A stretch of DNA of 64,000 bases from Astragalus membranaceus (taxonomy: Eukaryota > Streptophyta > Magnoliopsida > Fabales > Fabaceae): assembly GCA_039519185.1 (NCBI GenBank), contig CM076847.1, positions 24,177,251 to 24,241,250 of the forward strand, given 5' to 3'. Numbering within the stretch: the first letter of the stretch is position 1; each line of letters starts with the position of its first letter. Shown here piece by piece: positions 42,100 to 54,850 of the stretch. The notes beneath the pieces are model-generated. The model was not told the DNA's origin. It saw nothing but the letters and a program-made list of their open reading frames with translations, and searched no databases. A program made the position numbers and the translations under genes.

Positions 42100-42701
42100 A
42101 CTTGAAAAATTTGTAATATGTTCCAAGTATTTTTCTTTGACATTCGTATTTGGGCAGCCTTCGAGTCGCCCCGTTATTGTAATATGTACTATGCCAATGC
42201 TTTGGCTTTTAAAATCGTCATTCGCTTGTTATGCTTAATTCTTTTTGTTAGCCTTCGGGCAGTTTACTAGGCCTCGTGCCCAGATTTAACTCGCCCTAGG
42301 GGGCGCGACTATTGATTGTGGTCACTTCGTCGTGCTTAATTTGTGTTTTAGCCTTCGGGCAGTTTGCTAGGCTTCGTGCCCAGATTTAACTCGCCCTAGG
42401 GGTTGCGACGATTGATCGTGGTCGCTTTGTGTGTGACTTAGATCGACTAAGCACCTTCGAACCCGCTCAGTGGTTTATCAAACTTGGTTTGATTTTAACC
42501 CGCCTGGCGGTTAATGGATATGTTATGAAAAACATGAAAGTCTGAGACAACATATAAAAATATTCCATCTACGCTGATGGCCGGGCGGGCCTCAATAAAA
42601 ACCCAGTGGGAAAATAGCGTCCCGCCCAGTTTACTTTCTTTATTCAAAAGTGTCAACGATAGAGTACTTGTTAGTGTTACAATTGAATTTAGGCTCAAAA
42701 T
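42100..42701. other. Spacer between the antisense gene and pol
   Basis: About 600 bp separate the two convergent genes. It contains two 100-bp tandem copies (GCCTTCGGGCAGTTTACTAG at 42251; again at 42351) with CCCAGATTTAACTCGCCCTA. No gene. Confidence 0.7.
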
Positions 42702-45700
42702 TTAAATGAAGTATCGCTTGAGGTTGGCCACATTCCATGTCCTCGGCACTGCTCCGCCTCCCATGGTTTGAAGTTGGTAGGCGCCCTTCCCTGTCCTCGA
42801 GATGACTCGGTGGGGACCTTCCCAGTTCGGGGCGAATTTGCCTTGAGCTGCGAACTTCTGTCCTATCGTCGCTCTTCTGAGGACGAGCTGGCCGATGGTC
42901 AATTCTCTAGGGACGACTTTCGAGTTGTATTTAGTCGCCATCCCTTGTTTCACAATTGCTTCTTTCAAGGATGCTTTGGTGCGGAGCTCTTCAACCAAGT
43001 CGAGCTCTTCCCTGAGTCCTTGATCGTTCTCATCAGGGGTCTTGGGATTTGCGGTTCTCCAACTGAGCTTTCCAATTTCTACCGGGATGAGTGCGTCTAC
43101 CCCGTATACCATCTTGAATGGGGGTTCGCCCGTAGTGGAGTGCCGGTAGTCTGATAAGCCCATAACACGAAAGGAAGTTCTTCTGCCCACTTGCCTTTGG
43201 ATTCATCCAGCCTTTTTTCAGCCCGCGCAGGATCACTTGGTTGGCGGCCTCTGCTTGCCCGTTGGTTTGTGGGTGCTCGACCGAGGTGAAGCGCTGCTTG
43301 ATTCCCAGCTCTGACATGTACTCTTGGAAGTTTTTCTCCGTGAACTGGGTGCCATTGTCCGAGACTACGACCTAAGGGACTCCGAATCGAACTAGTATAT
43401 TCTTCTTAAAGAAATTCAAGCAGTTTCTAGAAGTGATGGTCGCTAAGTGCCCGGGCTCGACCCACTTGGTGAAGTAGTCCACTACCACGATTAAGTACTT
43501 CAGCTATCCTGGGGCTACTGAGAACGGGCCCAAAAGATCGATTCCCCGCCATGCGAACGGCCATGGCGCGGTCATTAAGTTTAGTTCGACCAGAGGGGCG
43601 ATGTTCACATTTGTGTGCCTCTGGCACTTATCACATCTTTTAACTAGCTCGCTTGCATCGCCCTCCATCGTGGGCCAAAAGTATCCAGCTCTAAGCGCCT
43701 TCTTAGCTAGTGCTCGTGCCCCCAAGTGATTTCCACATATTCCTTCAGTAATGGTATCGAGAATCCTCTGCGAAACAATTTGCCTTCAAATACTGAGTAG
43801 GACGATGCCCGCCTATGCGTGAGAGCCGACTTCTTTGGGTCGTCCTGCTCCTCCCCCTGCACGATGTACTTTAGAATGGGATCGATCCAAGTCTCGCCCG
43901 GATCGATCGTGCAGACATTTGTGATTGGGATTGTTTCTAAACAAACGCTGGGTTGAGGGAGTATTTTCTGGATCACGCTCCTGTGGTTCCCTAGGGTTTT
44001 TGTGCTCGCCAGTTTCGAGAGCACGTCTGCCCTTGCATTTTCTGATCTAGGGATGTGTCGGACCTCTGCGCGCTCGAACTGCTCGAGCATTTCTCGTACC
44101 TTAGCGAGGTACCTCTGCAAAATTTCATCTTTGGCATGATATGCGTCTCCAATCTGGGACACTACTAACAGAGAGTCAGAGCGAAGCTCGACCCGTTGTG
44201 CATTGAATTCTCTAGCGAGCATAAGTCCTGCAATGCACGCTTCGTACGTTGCCTGGTTATTTGAAGTGGAAAAGGAAAATGTTAACGAGACCTCTACCGT
44301 CGTCCCTTCTGGGCTCTCTAGAATCAAACCAGCCCCGCTCCCTTTACTGTTTGAGGAGCCGTCCACATGTAGTATCCAGGTAGGTTCGGTCACCTCGCCT
44401 TAGATAGGGGTCTTCTCCGCAATGAAGTCGGCTACAATCTGGGCTTTGGTAGCCGTTCTGGACTCGTACCTGATCCCGTACTCTGAAAGCTCTACCTCCC
44501 ACTTGATCATTCTTCCGGCCAAATCGGGACGATGTAGGATCTGCCTGATGAGCTGATCGGTCTTGAGAGGGATCTGGTGGGCCACAAAATATGGTCTCAA
44601 TCTTCGGGATGCTATAATAAGAGCTAAGGCTAGCTTTTCAATCCTCTGGTACCTGAGTTCTGGTCCCTGTAGCGCTTTAATGACGAAGTATACTGGATTC
44701 TGTCTCAAGCGGTCCTCCCGTACTAATACGGCCGCCAAGGCTTCATCGCTGATGGACATGTAGAGGTATAGTGTTTCCCCTGGCTCTGGTGTGGTCAAAA
44801 TGGGTGGCTGCAGCAAAGCCTTCTTCAGCTGTTCTAGCGCGTTGTCGCACTCGGGTGACCATTCGAACGGGGCATCCTTCTTCAATAACCTGAAGAGCGG
44901 GAGGGATTTGCTGGCCGCCTTCTGAATTTCTCTTTTGTTTGTGGGCGGTCTCATCTCTGTCACTGCTCTGCACTTGTCGGGGTTCGCCTCAATTCCCCGC
45001 TCTGTCAAGTAGAACCCAAGGAACTTGCCCGCCCTGACCCCGAACGTACACTTCTCCGGGTTGAGTTTTAGCGATTTCTTCCGGGCCTCGGCGAACACTT
45101 CCCTCAAGTCGTCTACATGACTGACATCTTGCTTGCTTTTTATTATCATATCGTCCAAATATACCTCGAACACTCTGCCAATTTGGTGTTTAAAAATTCT
45201 ATTCATCATGCGCTGATAGGTGGCCGCAGCGTTCTTCAGACCGAAAGGCATGACCAAGTAGCAGTAGTTTCCCTTCGCGGTCATGAAGGCGGTCTTCTCT
45301 TGATCTGGAGGGTGCATAGCTATTTGGTTGTAGCCCGAGTATGCGTCATGGAAAGAGAGCAGTCGGTACCCGCTTGCGCTATCGACCAACCGGTCAATAC
45401 TGGGCACCGGGAAAGCATCTTTCGGGCATGCCCGGTTGTGGTCGGTGTAGTCGACACACATACGCCATTTCCCGTTGGCCTTCTTTACCAGGACGACATT
45501 TGATAGCCATGTCGTGTATTTGATTTCTTTGATGAAACCAGCTTCTAGCAGGTCGTCGACGACTTTGTTGGCCGCTAGGGTTTTCTCCTCGCTCTGAGCC
45601 CGTCTTCTTTGGGCGACCCATTTGGCAGCTGGGTTCACTGTTAATTGGTGACACGCTATCTCGGGGGGCATGCCCGGCATAATGGCCGCACTCCAGGCAA

Positions 45701-47488
45701 ATACGTCAGTGTGGTCATTCAAACACTGGATTAGTGAATCTTTTACCTCCGGGGGAAGGTCGCTTCCCACCTTTACCTTTCTCTCTGGGTCGCTCCCCAA
45801 CTGTACATGGATGAATTCCCCATCCGGCTCTTGTCTCTTGAACTTATTCTTTCGCTCTCTAACTAGATCTTCGTCCTCCTCTTCAATGTCGCTGTCTGGG
45901 TTGTAGTGGGCTTCTAGATCGGCTACATTGACTAGACTCCCGTCCTTACTCATGGCGATCGTCTTTCTCGCTTCACACTCTCCTTGTTCCTTCATGCTCA
46001 TGAAATGGCATCGTCGAGCGGCTTGTAGATCCGCCGGAACGGTGACCACGTCATTGCTGTCCGAATAGAATTTCATTTTCAAATGGACGGTCGAGGTCAC
46101 GGCCTCTAGCTTTCCCAAAGTGGGACGAACGATGATGCATTGGTATACCGACTTACATGGTAACACCAAGAAGTTCACTTTCACGGTCCTGCATTTGGGT
46201 TTCTCCCCGCTATCGTCCCCAAACGTTACCTTAAATTCCACCATCCCGAGGGGTGTGGTGGATGATCTGTTGAAACCTATCAGGTCAGATCCCCGATAGG
46301 CCGTCAACTCGCTCCTGGGTATTCTCAAGACGTCGAGGAGGTCTTCGAAGATGATATCGGCCGAGCTTCCCTGGTCGACCAGGATTCTTCTGACCTCGAC
46401 ATTAGCCATTACTGCGGTGACGATCAGCGGGACGTACTTGTTTGGTTTCCCATCGAGCAAGTCGTCGTTGCCAAATGCCAAGGGTGGCCTATTTGAGGGG
46501 AGTCTGGGCGTGGAGGTCTAGGCGACATTCATTATCTCCTTCCATCGCCTTTTCAATGACTTATTAGTTTCTCCCCCTGCCGTGGGGCACGCTCTAGTAA
46601 TTACCATCACGACAGCGCGTCCCCGTGACCTCTTTTGGTCGTTCCTTTCCTCGCTGTCCTCATCCTCGTCCTCGTTCGTGACTTTGCCGACTTCATTCAC
46701 GATGGACTTGCCCTTTCGAGGGGATCGTTCTCTGTCCTTCTCTTCTCGTTTATCTATTCGATGTCGTCTTTTAGGGCCATGCATTTGTTGGTGTCATGCC
46801 CGTTGCTGGTACCTGCGATATGGGTGCTTCCCTTCTTTAAGGACGAGTGGATCGGGCCTTGTTATATCTTTAAACTCCGCGTTTGCGCACTCGTCCAAGA
46901 TTGGGGAGTACGAGGTGTTGAGTTTGGTCCGATCGGAGAATTTTTTCTGCCTGAATTCCCTGGACGGTCCTTCCCTGTCTCCCCTATCCCTCTTGGGGTC
47001 TTGGACTCGGTTCGTGTGGAGTTCCTTTGCATGCCTTGCGACGGTTTGGGTGGCCATCGCTCTTTCCTCGTAGTTCATGAACCTCTGCGATCGTCGCAGG
47101 AAAGTTTCGAGATCCGGCGGCTCGTTCACACCAACTTCTATCTCAAACAAGCTACCAGTTCGGAGACCGTCCCGAAGGAACCACAAGCGCATATCGTCCC
47201 CCAGCCCTGGTACGTTGGCGGCCTCTTTGTTAAAGCGCTCAACATACTCACGGAGGGACTCATCCGGGCCTTGCCTGATCGCTTTCAGGATAGCATGCGA
47301 TTTAGGCTTCACCCTTGATGCGGTGAAGCGGGCGCTAAAAACTCGAGCCAATTGTTCCCAGGACGAGATGTTGTTGGGTCTTAACTCGGTGAACCACTCC
47401 AGAGCGGGTCCTTTTAGGGTCAACGGGAAGATCTTGCATTTGACTGGCCCGTCTGCCCGCCTCTACTTCATCACCAAATCAAAGTATC
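42702..47488 (-). pseudogene. G2 gag-pol (Tat lineage), interrupted by stops and frameshifts
   Basis: The minus-strand frame from 47423 to 43707 is continuous apart from in-frame stops at 46794, 46518 and 44400. Gag (retrotransposon gag domain): LTLKGPALEWFTELRP, REYVERFNKEAANVPG. Protease: ILVDQGSSADIIFED at about 46385. RT: WRMCVDYTDHNRACPKDAFP, MPFGLKNAAATYQRMMN, catalytic YLDD at about 45160. RNase H follows, with a short in-frame deletion just after REIQK near 44930. After the stop at 44400 comes a second RNase H-like domain (WILHVDGSSNSKGSGAGLIL, 44370), then the integrase zinc-binding region (CDKCQRH) and GIDLLGPF, SDNGTQF and HPQTNGQAEAANQ down to 42702, with frameshifts near 43715 and 43190 and stops near 43505 and 43375. 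The upstream end of gag continues at 56130 beyond the Athila-like insertion. Confidence 0.92.
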
Positions 47489-48678
47489 TGTTGACTCTCA
47501 ATCATATGATGTAAGTTATGTATTTTTAGGCCAATTGTGCAGGTTTTTCATTGTATCACAGTCATTATCTGGGTATTTAGCCTAGTTGTAGATAATTGTA
47601 GTAGGAAGTTCATTTGTAAGTAATTCCTGCACTTTCGGAGCTAAATGAGACTTGAAGACCTCTAAATTGGTTGTGGCATCATTCGGCGACCAGGAGGAAT
47701 TTTGCAAGTCAGAACTTTCTGTGTTTTTTCGCGTCGCGACCAGGAGGGTTCGCGACGCGACCTGGAGCAGTTTTACGATGCCTGATGCTTCTTTCTTTTG
47801 TGGCGACGCGACGGACACGGGCCGCGTCGCGATGGTGCGTGAAAATTAGGGTTTATAAAAGCAGTTTCAGCAATTTTTGAGGGGATTTCGTCTTGGGATC
47901 TGAGCCACGTTTGGAGCAGCTGGAAGGTGCGATTTTGGGGCCTTCTCACCACTTGGGAACAAGGGATTGAAGGTTCTAATGTCTTCCTTTATGTTTGATT
48001 TCTATTTTACGTTGGTTTCCACTCTTCGGATGGATTGTAACTAATTTGCCTAGATTAGGGAGAGATGAAACTCCCAACCCTATGATGTGAACCATTGTTC
48101 TAGTCAATTCAGTGTTATTCGATTTACTTTGTCTAATTACCTATGTTTTTAATGCTTTTCAATTACATATGATAATTGTGATGATCTAGGCTAGTGATTG
48201 CATAGGAATATGAATTAGTAGCTGGAAATTGGGTAATTAGATCGTCTGCTAGTAATCAGCATAGGGATATGTGATGGCTTAGGTGAATTCGTGTAAAATT
48301 CTTAATCTTAATGCATTACCCTCTGGCATGTCTCACCTAAGGAATTAGGATAACTCTTAGGGTAATAGGGGTCTTGAGGCAAGGAATTGCCCTTGACCTT
48401 AATTAGTGAATTGAATCTAGAAATTGAATAATTAACTCGAATTGGCTAAGGTTCATGTGATAGGCGAGGTGGGAGGATTCGATCCCTAGTCGTTTTTCTC
48501 GTATTATTAATTCACGTTTGTGTACTGTTACTAATTACTCAAATTACCAAATCTCTACAATCTAAGAATTTACAATTTTGCTATTGTTGTCAACGCGCAA
48601 TCCCTGTGGAATCGACAGGTTACTTACCGTATTTTATTACTTGCAACGACAATTGGTACCCTTGCCAAAGTCCTAACA
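47489..48678 (+). repeat. Athila-like 5' LTR
   Basis: 1,190 bp. TATA box GTTTATAAAAGC at 47851-47862. Just upstream is a CpG-dense block (47729-47832) with CGCGTCGCGA and its inverse. Compared with the 3' LTR it lacks about 90 bp at 47691, at a break point where both sides read GCGA(A)CCAG. Confidence 0.95.
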
Positions 48679-48684
48679 AGTTTT

Positions 48685-48702
48685 TGGCGCCGTTGCCGGG
48701 GA
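48685..48702 (+). other. Athila-type primer-binding site
   Basis: TGGCGCCGTTGCCGGGGA lies six bases inside the 5' LTR. It is the tRNA-Asp-type primer site of Athila elements. Confidence 0.92.
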
Positions 48703-48814
48703 TTGTTGACTTTGTTGTCGACAAGGCAAACGAGTTGATTCTAGATTCTTAGTTTTTGATTGTTTGTTTGTTACTAAATTTTGCTACTTGTTGGTTCCTT
48801 GAATTTGTTGACGT

Positions 48815-51310
48815 TTGCTTCAGTGTTTCAGAGATTTGTGCATGCGGAGCAAGGGTCCACAAGAACTCTTGTTTGACCCGGAAATTGAAAAACTAGCAAA
48901 GGCAAATCGAAGAAAGGCTAAGCTCACCAAGCAACAAGCAAGGGAATTGTCACAGGTACAATCAACTTCTACCTCGGTGCCGGAAGAATTTTCGAGTGAG
49001 GAGGAAGAGATGGCTGATCCTCCACCTCCACCCCGACGTACTCTAGGTGACTTCGGGCGAAGAAATCAAGGTGCCCAAGCATTAGCATTTCAACCAGTGG
49101 GCGTGGCCCAGTTTGATATCAAATCCTCCGTGCTCACAGCTTTGAAATCAGAGCAATTCTCTGGGTCGGATGCCGAAGACCCTAGTCAGCACTTGTTCCA
49201 ATTCTGCGAGATATGTGGGACTACACACCCTGAGGGAGTAACCGATAGTGCAAAGAAGGTCCGACTGTTCCCTTTCACTCTTACAGGGAGGGCGAAGGAT
49301 TGGTTGAACACTCTCCCAGGGACAATCAACACTTGGAATGACCTTGAGAACAAGTTCTTGGAGAGGTTCTTCCCAATCTCCAAATTCATAAGGAAAAGAG
49401 CTGATATCTCCAATTTTACACAGGGAGAGTCCGAATCGTTGTATGATTCTTAGGAACGATTCAAGCTGCTACTCAAGAAATGTCCCGGCCATGGCATAGA
49501 AGATTTCCTCCAGTTACAAACCTTTTGCCATGGGCTGAGACCACAAACAAGAATGATGTTGGACGCCTCAGCTGGAGGATCCCTAGGTACCAAGACTTGG
49601 GAAGAAGCCAAGCAGTTGGTTGAAGACATGGCTTCCATTGAGTACAGGATCCAAAATGATAGGGGGGCTGTAGGAAAGAAAGGTGTGCTGGAGCTTGATT
49701 CAAACAGCGCGGTGTTAGCCCAACAGAAACTAATGACCATGCAAATCGAGGCTCTCACTAAGCAATTAGCGGCAGCATGTGAAGTAGGTTCCAAAGCCCC
49801 AGCAACAGTACAAGCAATGCAAGCAGGTGGGTGCAATTATTGTGGTAGGGAATCCCACGAAGGTGATTGTGCAGCTTATGGAGAAGCATTGGAACAGGCC
49901 AACTATATGGGAAACTTCCAAAGACAAGGCGGGAATCCATTTTCTAACACCTATAATCCAGGGTGGAAGAATCATCCCAATTTTTCTTGGAAGAATAACA
50001 ATGAAGGCACGAGTTCCAACCAACAACAGTCTCAGGCACCTGCCAATCAACAGCAGAAACCACCTTCTCGGTTAGAGGATGCATTGACACAGTTTATGCA
50101 GATGACCAAAAATACCTTCCAAGCTCAAGAGCAGGTAATGAAAAACATGGAGAAAAACCATGAAGCATCAATGAAAAATTTGGAGGTACAGATTGGTCAG
50201 TTATCAAAGCAACTTGCGGAGACATCCAAAAGTGGTTTCCCTGCCAACACTGTGGACAACCCGAGAAATGAGAATTGCAATGCAATCCATCTGAGAAGTG
50301 GTAAGGAGTTGGAACCGTCTGAAGTAACCAAGCCCCGGGAAAAGAAAGCAAATGAAGAGAGTGAGGGAGCGGAGAAAGACAACCCTCAATTGGAACCCAA
50401 AGAAACCCCATCGTACATGAAACTGCCCTATCCTCAGGTAAGCAAGAAAAATCAGAAGGATGAGCAGTTCTCCAAATTCATGGAGGTGTTCAGAAGCCTC
50501 CAGATCAATATACCTTTCGCTGACGCCCTGGAAAAGATGCCGGTCTATGCGAAGTTCATGAAACAGTTATTGACCAAAAAGAAAAGGTTGAAGGAGAATG
50601 AAATGGTAGCGTTAACAGAGGAATGCAGTGCTATCATTCAAAGCAAAATACCCCCTAAGCTGAAGGATCCAGGAAGCTTCACCATTCCATGTGCAATTGG
50701 TGATGTCACTATAGATAAGGCACTCTGTGACTTGGGGGCAAGCATAAACCTAATGCCCTTGGGAATGTGGAAAAAGCTTGGGGGAGGTGAAGTCAAATCG
50801 ACTCACATGACCTTGCAACTAGCAGATAGGTCAATAAGGTATCCGTATGGTATTGTGGAGGATGTCCTGGTAAAGGTGGGAAAATTTCTCTTCCCGGTAG
50901 ATTTTGTGATTCTGTAGTTGGATGGTGACACTAAGGTCAAGAGTTCAATGGATGGGGAAAATGACATCCCCTTCATCTTGGGAAGACCTTTCCTAGCCAC
51001 CAGTAGAGCTGTCATAGATGTGGAAGATGGGACTGTGAAGCTGAGAGTGCAAGACGAAGAGGTGACCCTAAAAGTGATCAAGGCAGCAAGAAAGGATGAG
51101 AAAAAGGAAGGGTGCTATAGTGTTGAGGAACCCCAATTAAAAGCTAAAAACAGAAGGCACACTCACTCGCCGCCAGATAAGTCATCCAGCGAGTGGGTAG
51201 ATCTAAAAGAAGTGGTGGGTAAGCCTAGCTGGAAATTCAATGGAGGAGGTTCTGAAGGAGCTGTGTATGGGGCACTTAATAAGTCAAAGGCTCCACCTGG
51301 GCCAATGTGA
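48815..51310 (+). pseudogene. Athila-like gag-protease frame with two in-frame TAG codons
   Basis: A single reading frame runs from 48815 to 51310 and is broken only by TAG at 49451-49453 (a tryptophan position in relatives, before ERFKLLLKKCPGHG) and TAG at 50915-50917. The start may be the first or second methionine (48815 or 48842). Gag: PPPPPRRTLGDFGRRNQGAQ, FPFTLTGRAKDWLNTLPGTI. Zinc knuckle-like: CNYCGRESHEGDC at about 49834. A Q-rich and coiled region follows, then IHLRSGKEL (about 50286) and the aspartic protease with DLGASINLMPLGMWKKLG (about 50731) and ILGRPFLATSRAVIDV (50976). The frame ends APPGPM. The polymerase that normally follows is absent. Only the two amber codons prevent a full-length product. 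Confidence 0.93.
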
Positions 51311-52414
51311 GATATCTTCTGAACCGTCAAGCTAGTGACGTTAAAGAAGCGCTGAGTGGGAGGCAACCCACTGAGGTACCAAGTCTTTAATTCAATTTCA
51401 ATTTAAGTCTTTAATTCACTTTATTTTGCTGATAGGTTTAGGCATGAGAAGAAAATTTTTGTGTTCGGTCATGTTCGTGTCGCGAAAAGAGCGTAATTTC
51501 AAAGAAAATGTTTCTGGGTTATTTCGCGTCGCGAACCAATGATATCGCGTCGCGATGGGTCGAATTTTTGCTGAGGAAAAAAGTTTTTGTTTTATTTCGC
51601 GTCGCGAATAAGGCACGTCGCGTCGCGATGTTTAAGAATTTTCGAAACTGAAACGGTTTCTGTGTAATTTCGCGACGCGAAGCACATGGGCCGCGTCGCG
51701 ATAAAACGTCTTTTAGCCCAGAAACTGGACAGTCCGAACACAAAGCATTTTTCTCAAAAATTTGTCTCTTCTTTCTTCTCTGGTGCGCCATTTCCCCCAT
51801 CCCCCCATTACTGTTTTGCTCTTGTTTGGTGGTGCATTTGCACACTCCCACACGGATTCTTCTTTGTCTACATCTCCAGGTAACAATTCTCCTCCATCTC
51901 CATCTTTAAATTTTCAATTTTCTTCTTTAGTTTTCAGTGATTTAGGGGGACACGAATTGTGAGTTTGGGGTTGAATTAGGAGTTGGATTGTTGTCCCCCA
52001 CCCTTCTACATTGCATGTTTGCTGTTATTTCTGAATTAGGAGGCTTGTTAATCGAATTGTGGTTGGATTCTTGTTGATTTTGATTGTATACAAGGTGTTT
52101 GTTAAAATGCCTCAATGAAGTTTTTGATGTTCACCGAGTGTTTGTGAATTTGCTCCAATGAGTTTTGGCTAAGCAACTCAATTGTTTGTGGGAATGTCTA
52201 AGTGAAGTCTGTTTTGGAGTTGCTGGCCTGTTTCTAATTTTGCACAAATTCACAACCTTAGGGTAGATGACATTGAGTCCAGAAACTATATTTTGACTGT
52301 TGATTATTTTTCTCTGCTGGAGTGGGGCCCACACCCGGGACCCACCGAGAACTAACAATTTGGACTGGGTTCTGGTTATTTGCCTGCAGGAATTTTTTTT
52401 AAACAGGTTGTAGC
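51311..52414 (+). other. Athila-like spacer with CGCGTCGCGA repeats
   Basis: It begins with the Athila 3' signature (CTAGTGACGTTAAAGAAGCG, GGGAGGCAACCCACTGAGG). At 51478-51705 CGCGTCGCGA-type motifs recur about seven times, in pairs 10-20 bp apart. Beyond this is AT-rich DNA with a possible splice acceptor before the next ORF (TTTAAACAG at about 52407). No coding sequence. Confidence 0.75.
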
Positions 52415-53579
52415 ATGGACAAAAGAACAAAGACTGGCACATCTAAGAAGAGGAGGGGGACCACACCATCAGAGGTTGACAGATTCAGGTCCCCCGTACA
52501 CGAGGAGAGGTACCACCAGGTGGTCAAGGGCAAAAAGATAAATCCAGAAAGGGCCTTCAACCTCAGCACGGGGGAATTCCCCATCATTACCTCCACTCTC
52601 CGGGAATTGGGTTGGCTCTCGCTCAACTCAATGATCAAACAAGCGAACCAAAGCCTGGTGAGAGAGTTTTATGCAAATGCCTATGGGGAGGAAGACAATA
52701 GAGTTTCAGTGGTGAGGGGAAGAGAGGTGTCCTACTCTCCTGATACCATCAACAGCCTCCTCGGGCTTCCTACTACTGCTGATTGTGCCATGATGGATGC
52801 CTGGGACAGCAGGGGGGCACGATTATGAGGGTTTGCTGAGGGAGTTGTGCCGTCAAGGAGCGACATGGGACAAACATCTTATCGGTCTGATTGGACAAGA
52901 CTTCCCCCGCCGTTTTTGCAACATGGCTCTGAAGGCAATTCCTAAGGCTTGGAACAATTTCTTTAATCAGACTATCATTTCATGCTCCAACTCCACTGAT
53001 GTCAAGACAAAGGTAGCCATGGGACTACAAGCTATCATGAGAGGCCAGAGGGTCAATCTGGGGAGAGCCATTTCAGCGAGCATTGCAGAGATTGCCAGAT
53101 GTCCTAGGGCTCGATTGGGGCACTGTTCTATTATCCATGCTTTATGTAGACAGCAGGGCTGCCCGGAGTACCTAGATGATCTTCTAACTGACCCTAGGGA
53201 GGGTATCACAGCAGCATGGATCTTGATGCAGCCCGAGGGGCCCATGGATGGAGCAGCTCCACAGCAGCCAGCACCTCCAGCACCGCAGCAGCCAGCAGGC
53301 CCATCTTACCGGGAGCAGTTTCAGACCGACTCCTCTTTTCAGTATGACCTCCTCATGGCCAGCTGGTGCGGGTCGTCTCTGTCATTGCAGCAGCAGGGCA
53401 TAGATACTTCACATCTGGCATCATACAGAGTCCACTGTGCTGCTGAGGAGTATATGGCAGAGAACAGAGCAGCATCCGCTTCATCTTCATCAGTACCACA
53501 TGCAGAGCAGCAGCAGGACCCCCAGGATCCACTTCTTTCAGGGGATGAGTATTTGGAGGAGCACATTTCATTTCCTTGA
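52415..53579 (+). pseudogene. Athila-like 3' ORF, putative plant transposon protein family, one frameshift
   Basis: The ORF begins MDKRTKTGTSKKRRGTTPSE (basic, possible nuclear signal). Its core reads LGWLSLNSMIKQANQSLVRE, FYANAYGEEDNRVSVVRGRE and VSYSPDTINSLLGLPTTADC, the conserved pattern of the plant transposon protein domain found 3' of pol in many Athila relatives. A single frameshift in a G-run near 52812 moves the remainder to another frame (YEGLLRELCRQGATWDKHLI to the end at 53579), with a P/Q-rich segment (APQQPAPPAPQQPAG) near 53265. The sense-strand location after gag-pro matches the family's 3' ORF. I see no signal peptide or membrane segment, so an envelope role is not supported. 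Function is unknown. Confidence 0.85.
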
Positions 53580-54850
53580 GCAGGAGGCTCAATCTATTTT
53601 ACTGTTTTATTCAGACATTTTTACTCGCACTTTTGGTATTATTTTGCCCTATTTTGACTTTATTTCGCACTTTGGTCTGTACTTATTATTATAACTTACT
53701 CTGTGATATTGGGGCATCACTGCCCTATATTTTGTTTTTGTTTTGTTAAAGCAGCTTCAATAGTGATGATGTGTGGCATTTGGGGTCACATGTTTGCATT
53801 TTTCCTGTTGACACTCACACTTCAAGTTTTATCATCAAGTAATAGCAGGGGTCATGACAAACGTTGCAGAAGTTCTTTATCATCTGTGAGCAGCATCTCT
53901 CAAGTTCCATCTCTATGAGCCCAACTGTGAGGTTTGAGCCTAAACACGTTCTTATATATATTGTGTGTATTCCTTGCCTGCATTAGTCTGCAGAACTTGA
54001 CATTGTGCTTAATTGTTCTTGCATTTGATTTTCATACACACTGAGGCATTTCTTTTGGCACCCCTGAGCCTTTCAAACCACACCTAATTAATGTTTATCC
54101 TCTGCTAGCCCCTCTGAGCCTATTGTTAAAAATTGTATGCTGTTTCTCTGACAATCATAGCCTAGTTAATTCTTAACTTGGAGTTAGGTAACAAAAGCTG
54201 TGAGAGTGGGGAAATTTTTAAGTTTGGGGTTGCTCGTGGAATAGCAACAATATAAGTTTGGGGTGGTATACAAGAGAAGGAACAAGAAAAGAAAAAAAAA
54301 ATATATGTATATATATACATAAAAAAAAGAGAAAATAAACAAATAAAATAAAAATCCTTCTCTTGTTTTGTAAATGCTTTGGGGAAAATGGGTGAGTAAG
54401 TGAATTGCGTGACATTGACAAAAAGAGAGGTAGGCCTAACTCCAAGTGCAACCTACTTATCCAAATGTATCCACCCTTACCTAAGCCCCGCTATAACCCT
54501 TAAAGTCCTCAAAATGTGTGTATGCATTTCATTTGTATAGAATGATATAGAACTCTGTCAAGCCTATGAAACGATGATGCAGGTACTGTGAATTGAGTGA
54601 ATACCCGAAACACCTCAAGAGTGAAACACTGGTGAGATGTGCGTACAGAGAAAACTTGAGAATGCTGCCTGCTTATGATTCGGTATTTCCAATTCAGTTG
54701 TCCTGCCACTGTATTAGATTGATGATGATAGTTGATGTGCTGATGTGTTTAAGGTGGATGTATTATATGTAACAACTAAATAGAAAAGAACAGCCACAGT
54801 CTGAATTGATTGTTTGCTTGAGGACAAGCAAAAGTTTAAGTTTGGGGTTG
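53580..54850 (+). other. Athila-like 3' untranslated region with repeated PPT-like sites
   Basis: No credible gene. TTAAGTTTGGGGTTG occurs at about 54217 and again at 54836, directly before the 3' LTR (the likely polypurine tract), with TATAAGTTTGGGGTGG at 54251 as an extra copy. There is an A-rich tract at 54285-54350. Confidence 0.75.

Noticed and set aside
46582..47514. Plus-strand frames of 145-227 codons opposite the G2 gag
   Set aside because: They are complementary-strand shadows of the gag frame.
52415..53579. Athila-like 3' ORF as a retroviral envelope gene
   Set aside because: No signal peptide, membrane segment or glycoprotein pattern is visible; it matches the plant transposon protein family instead.
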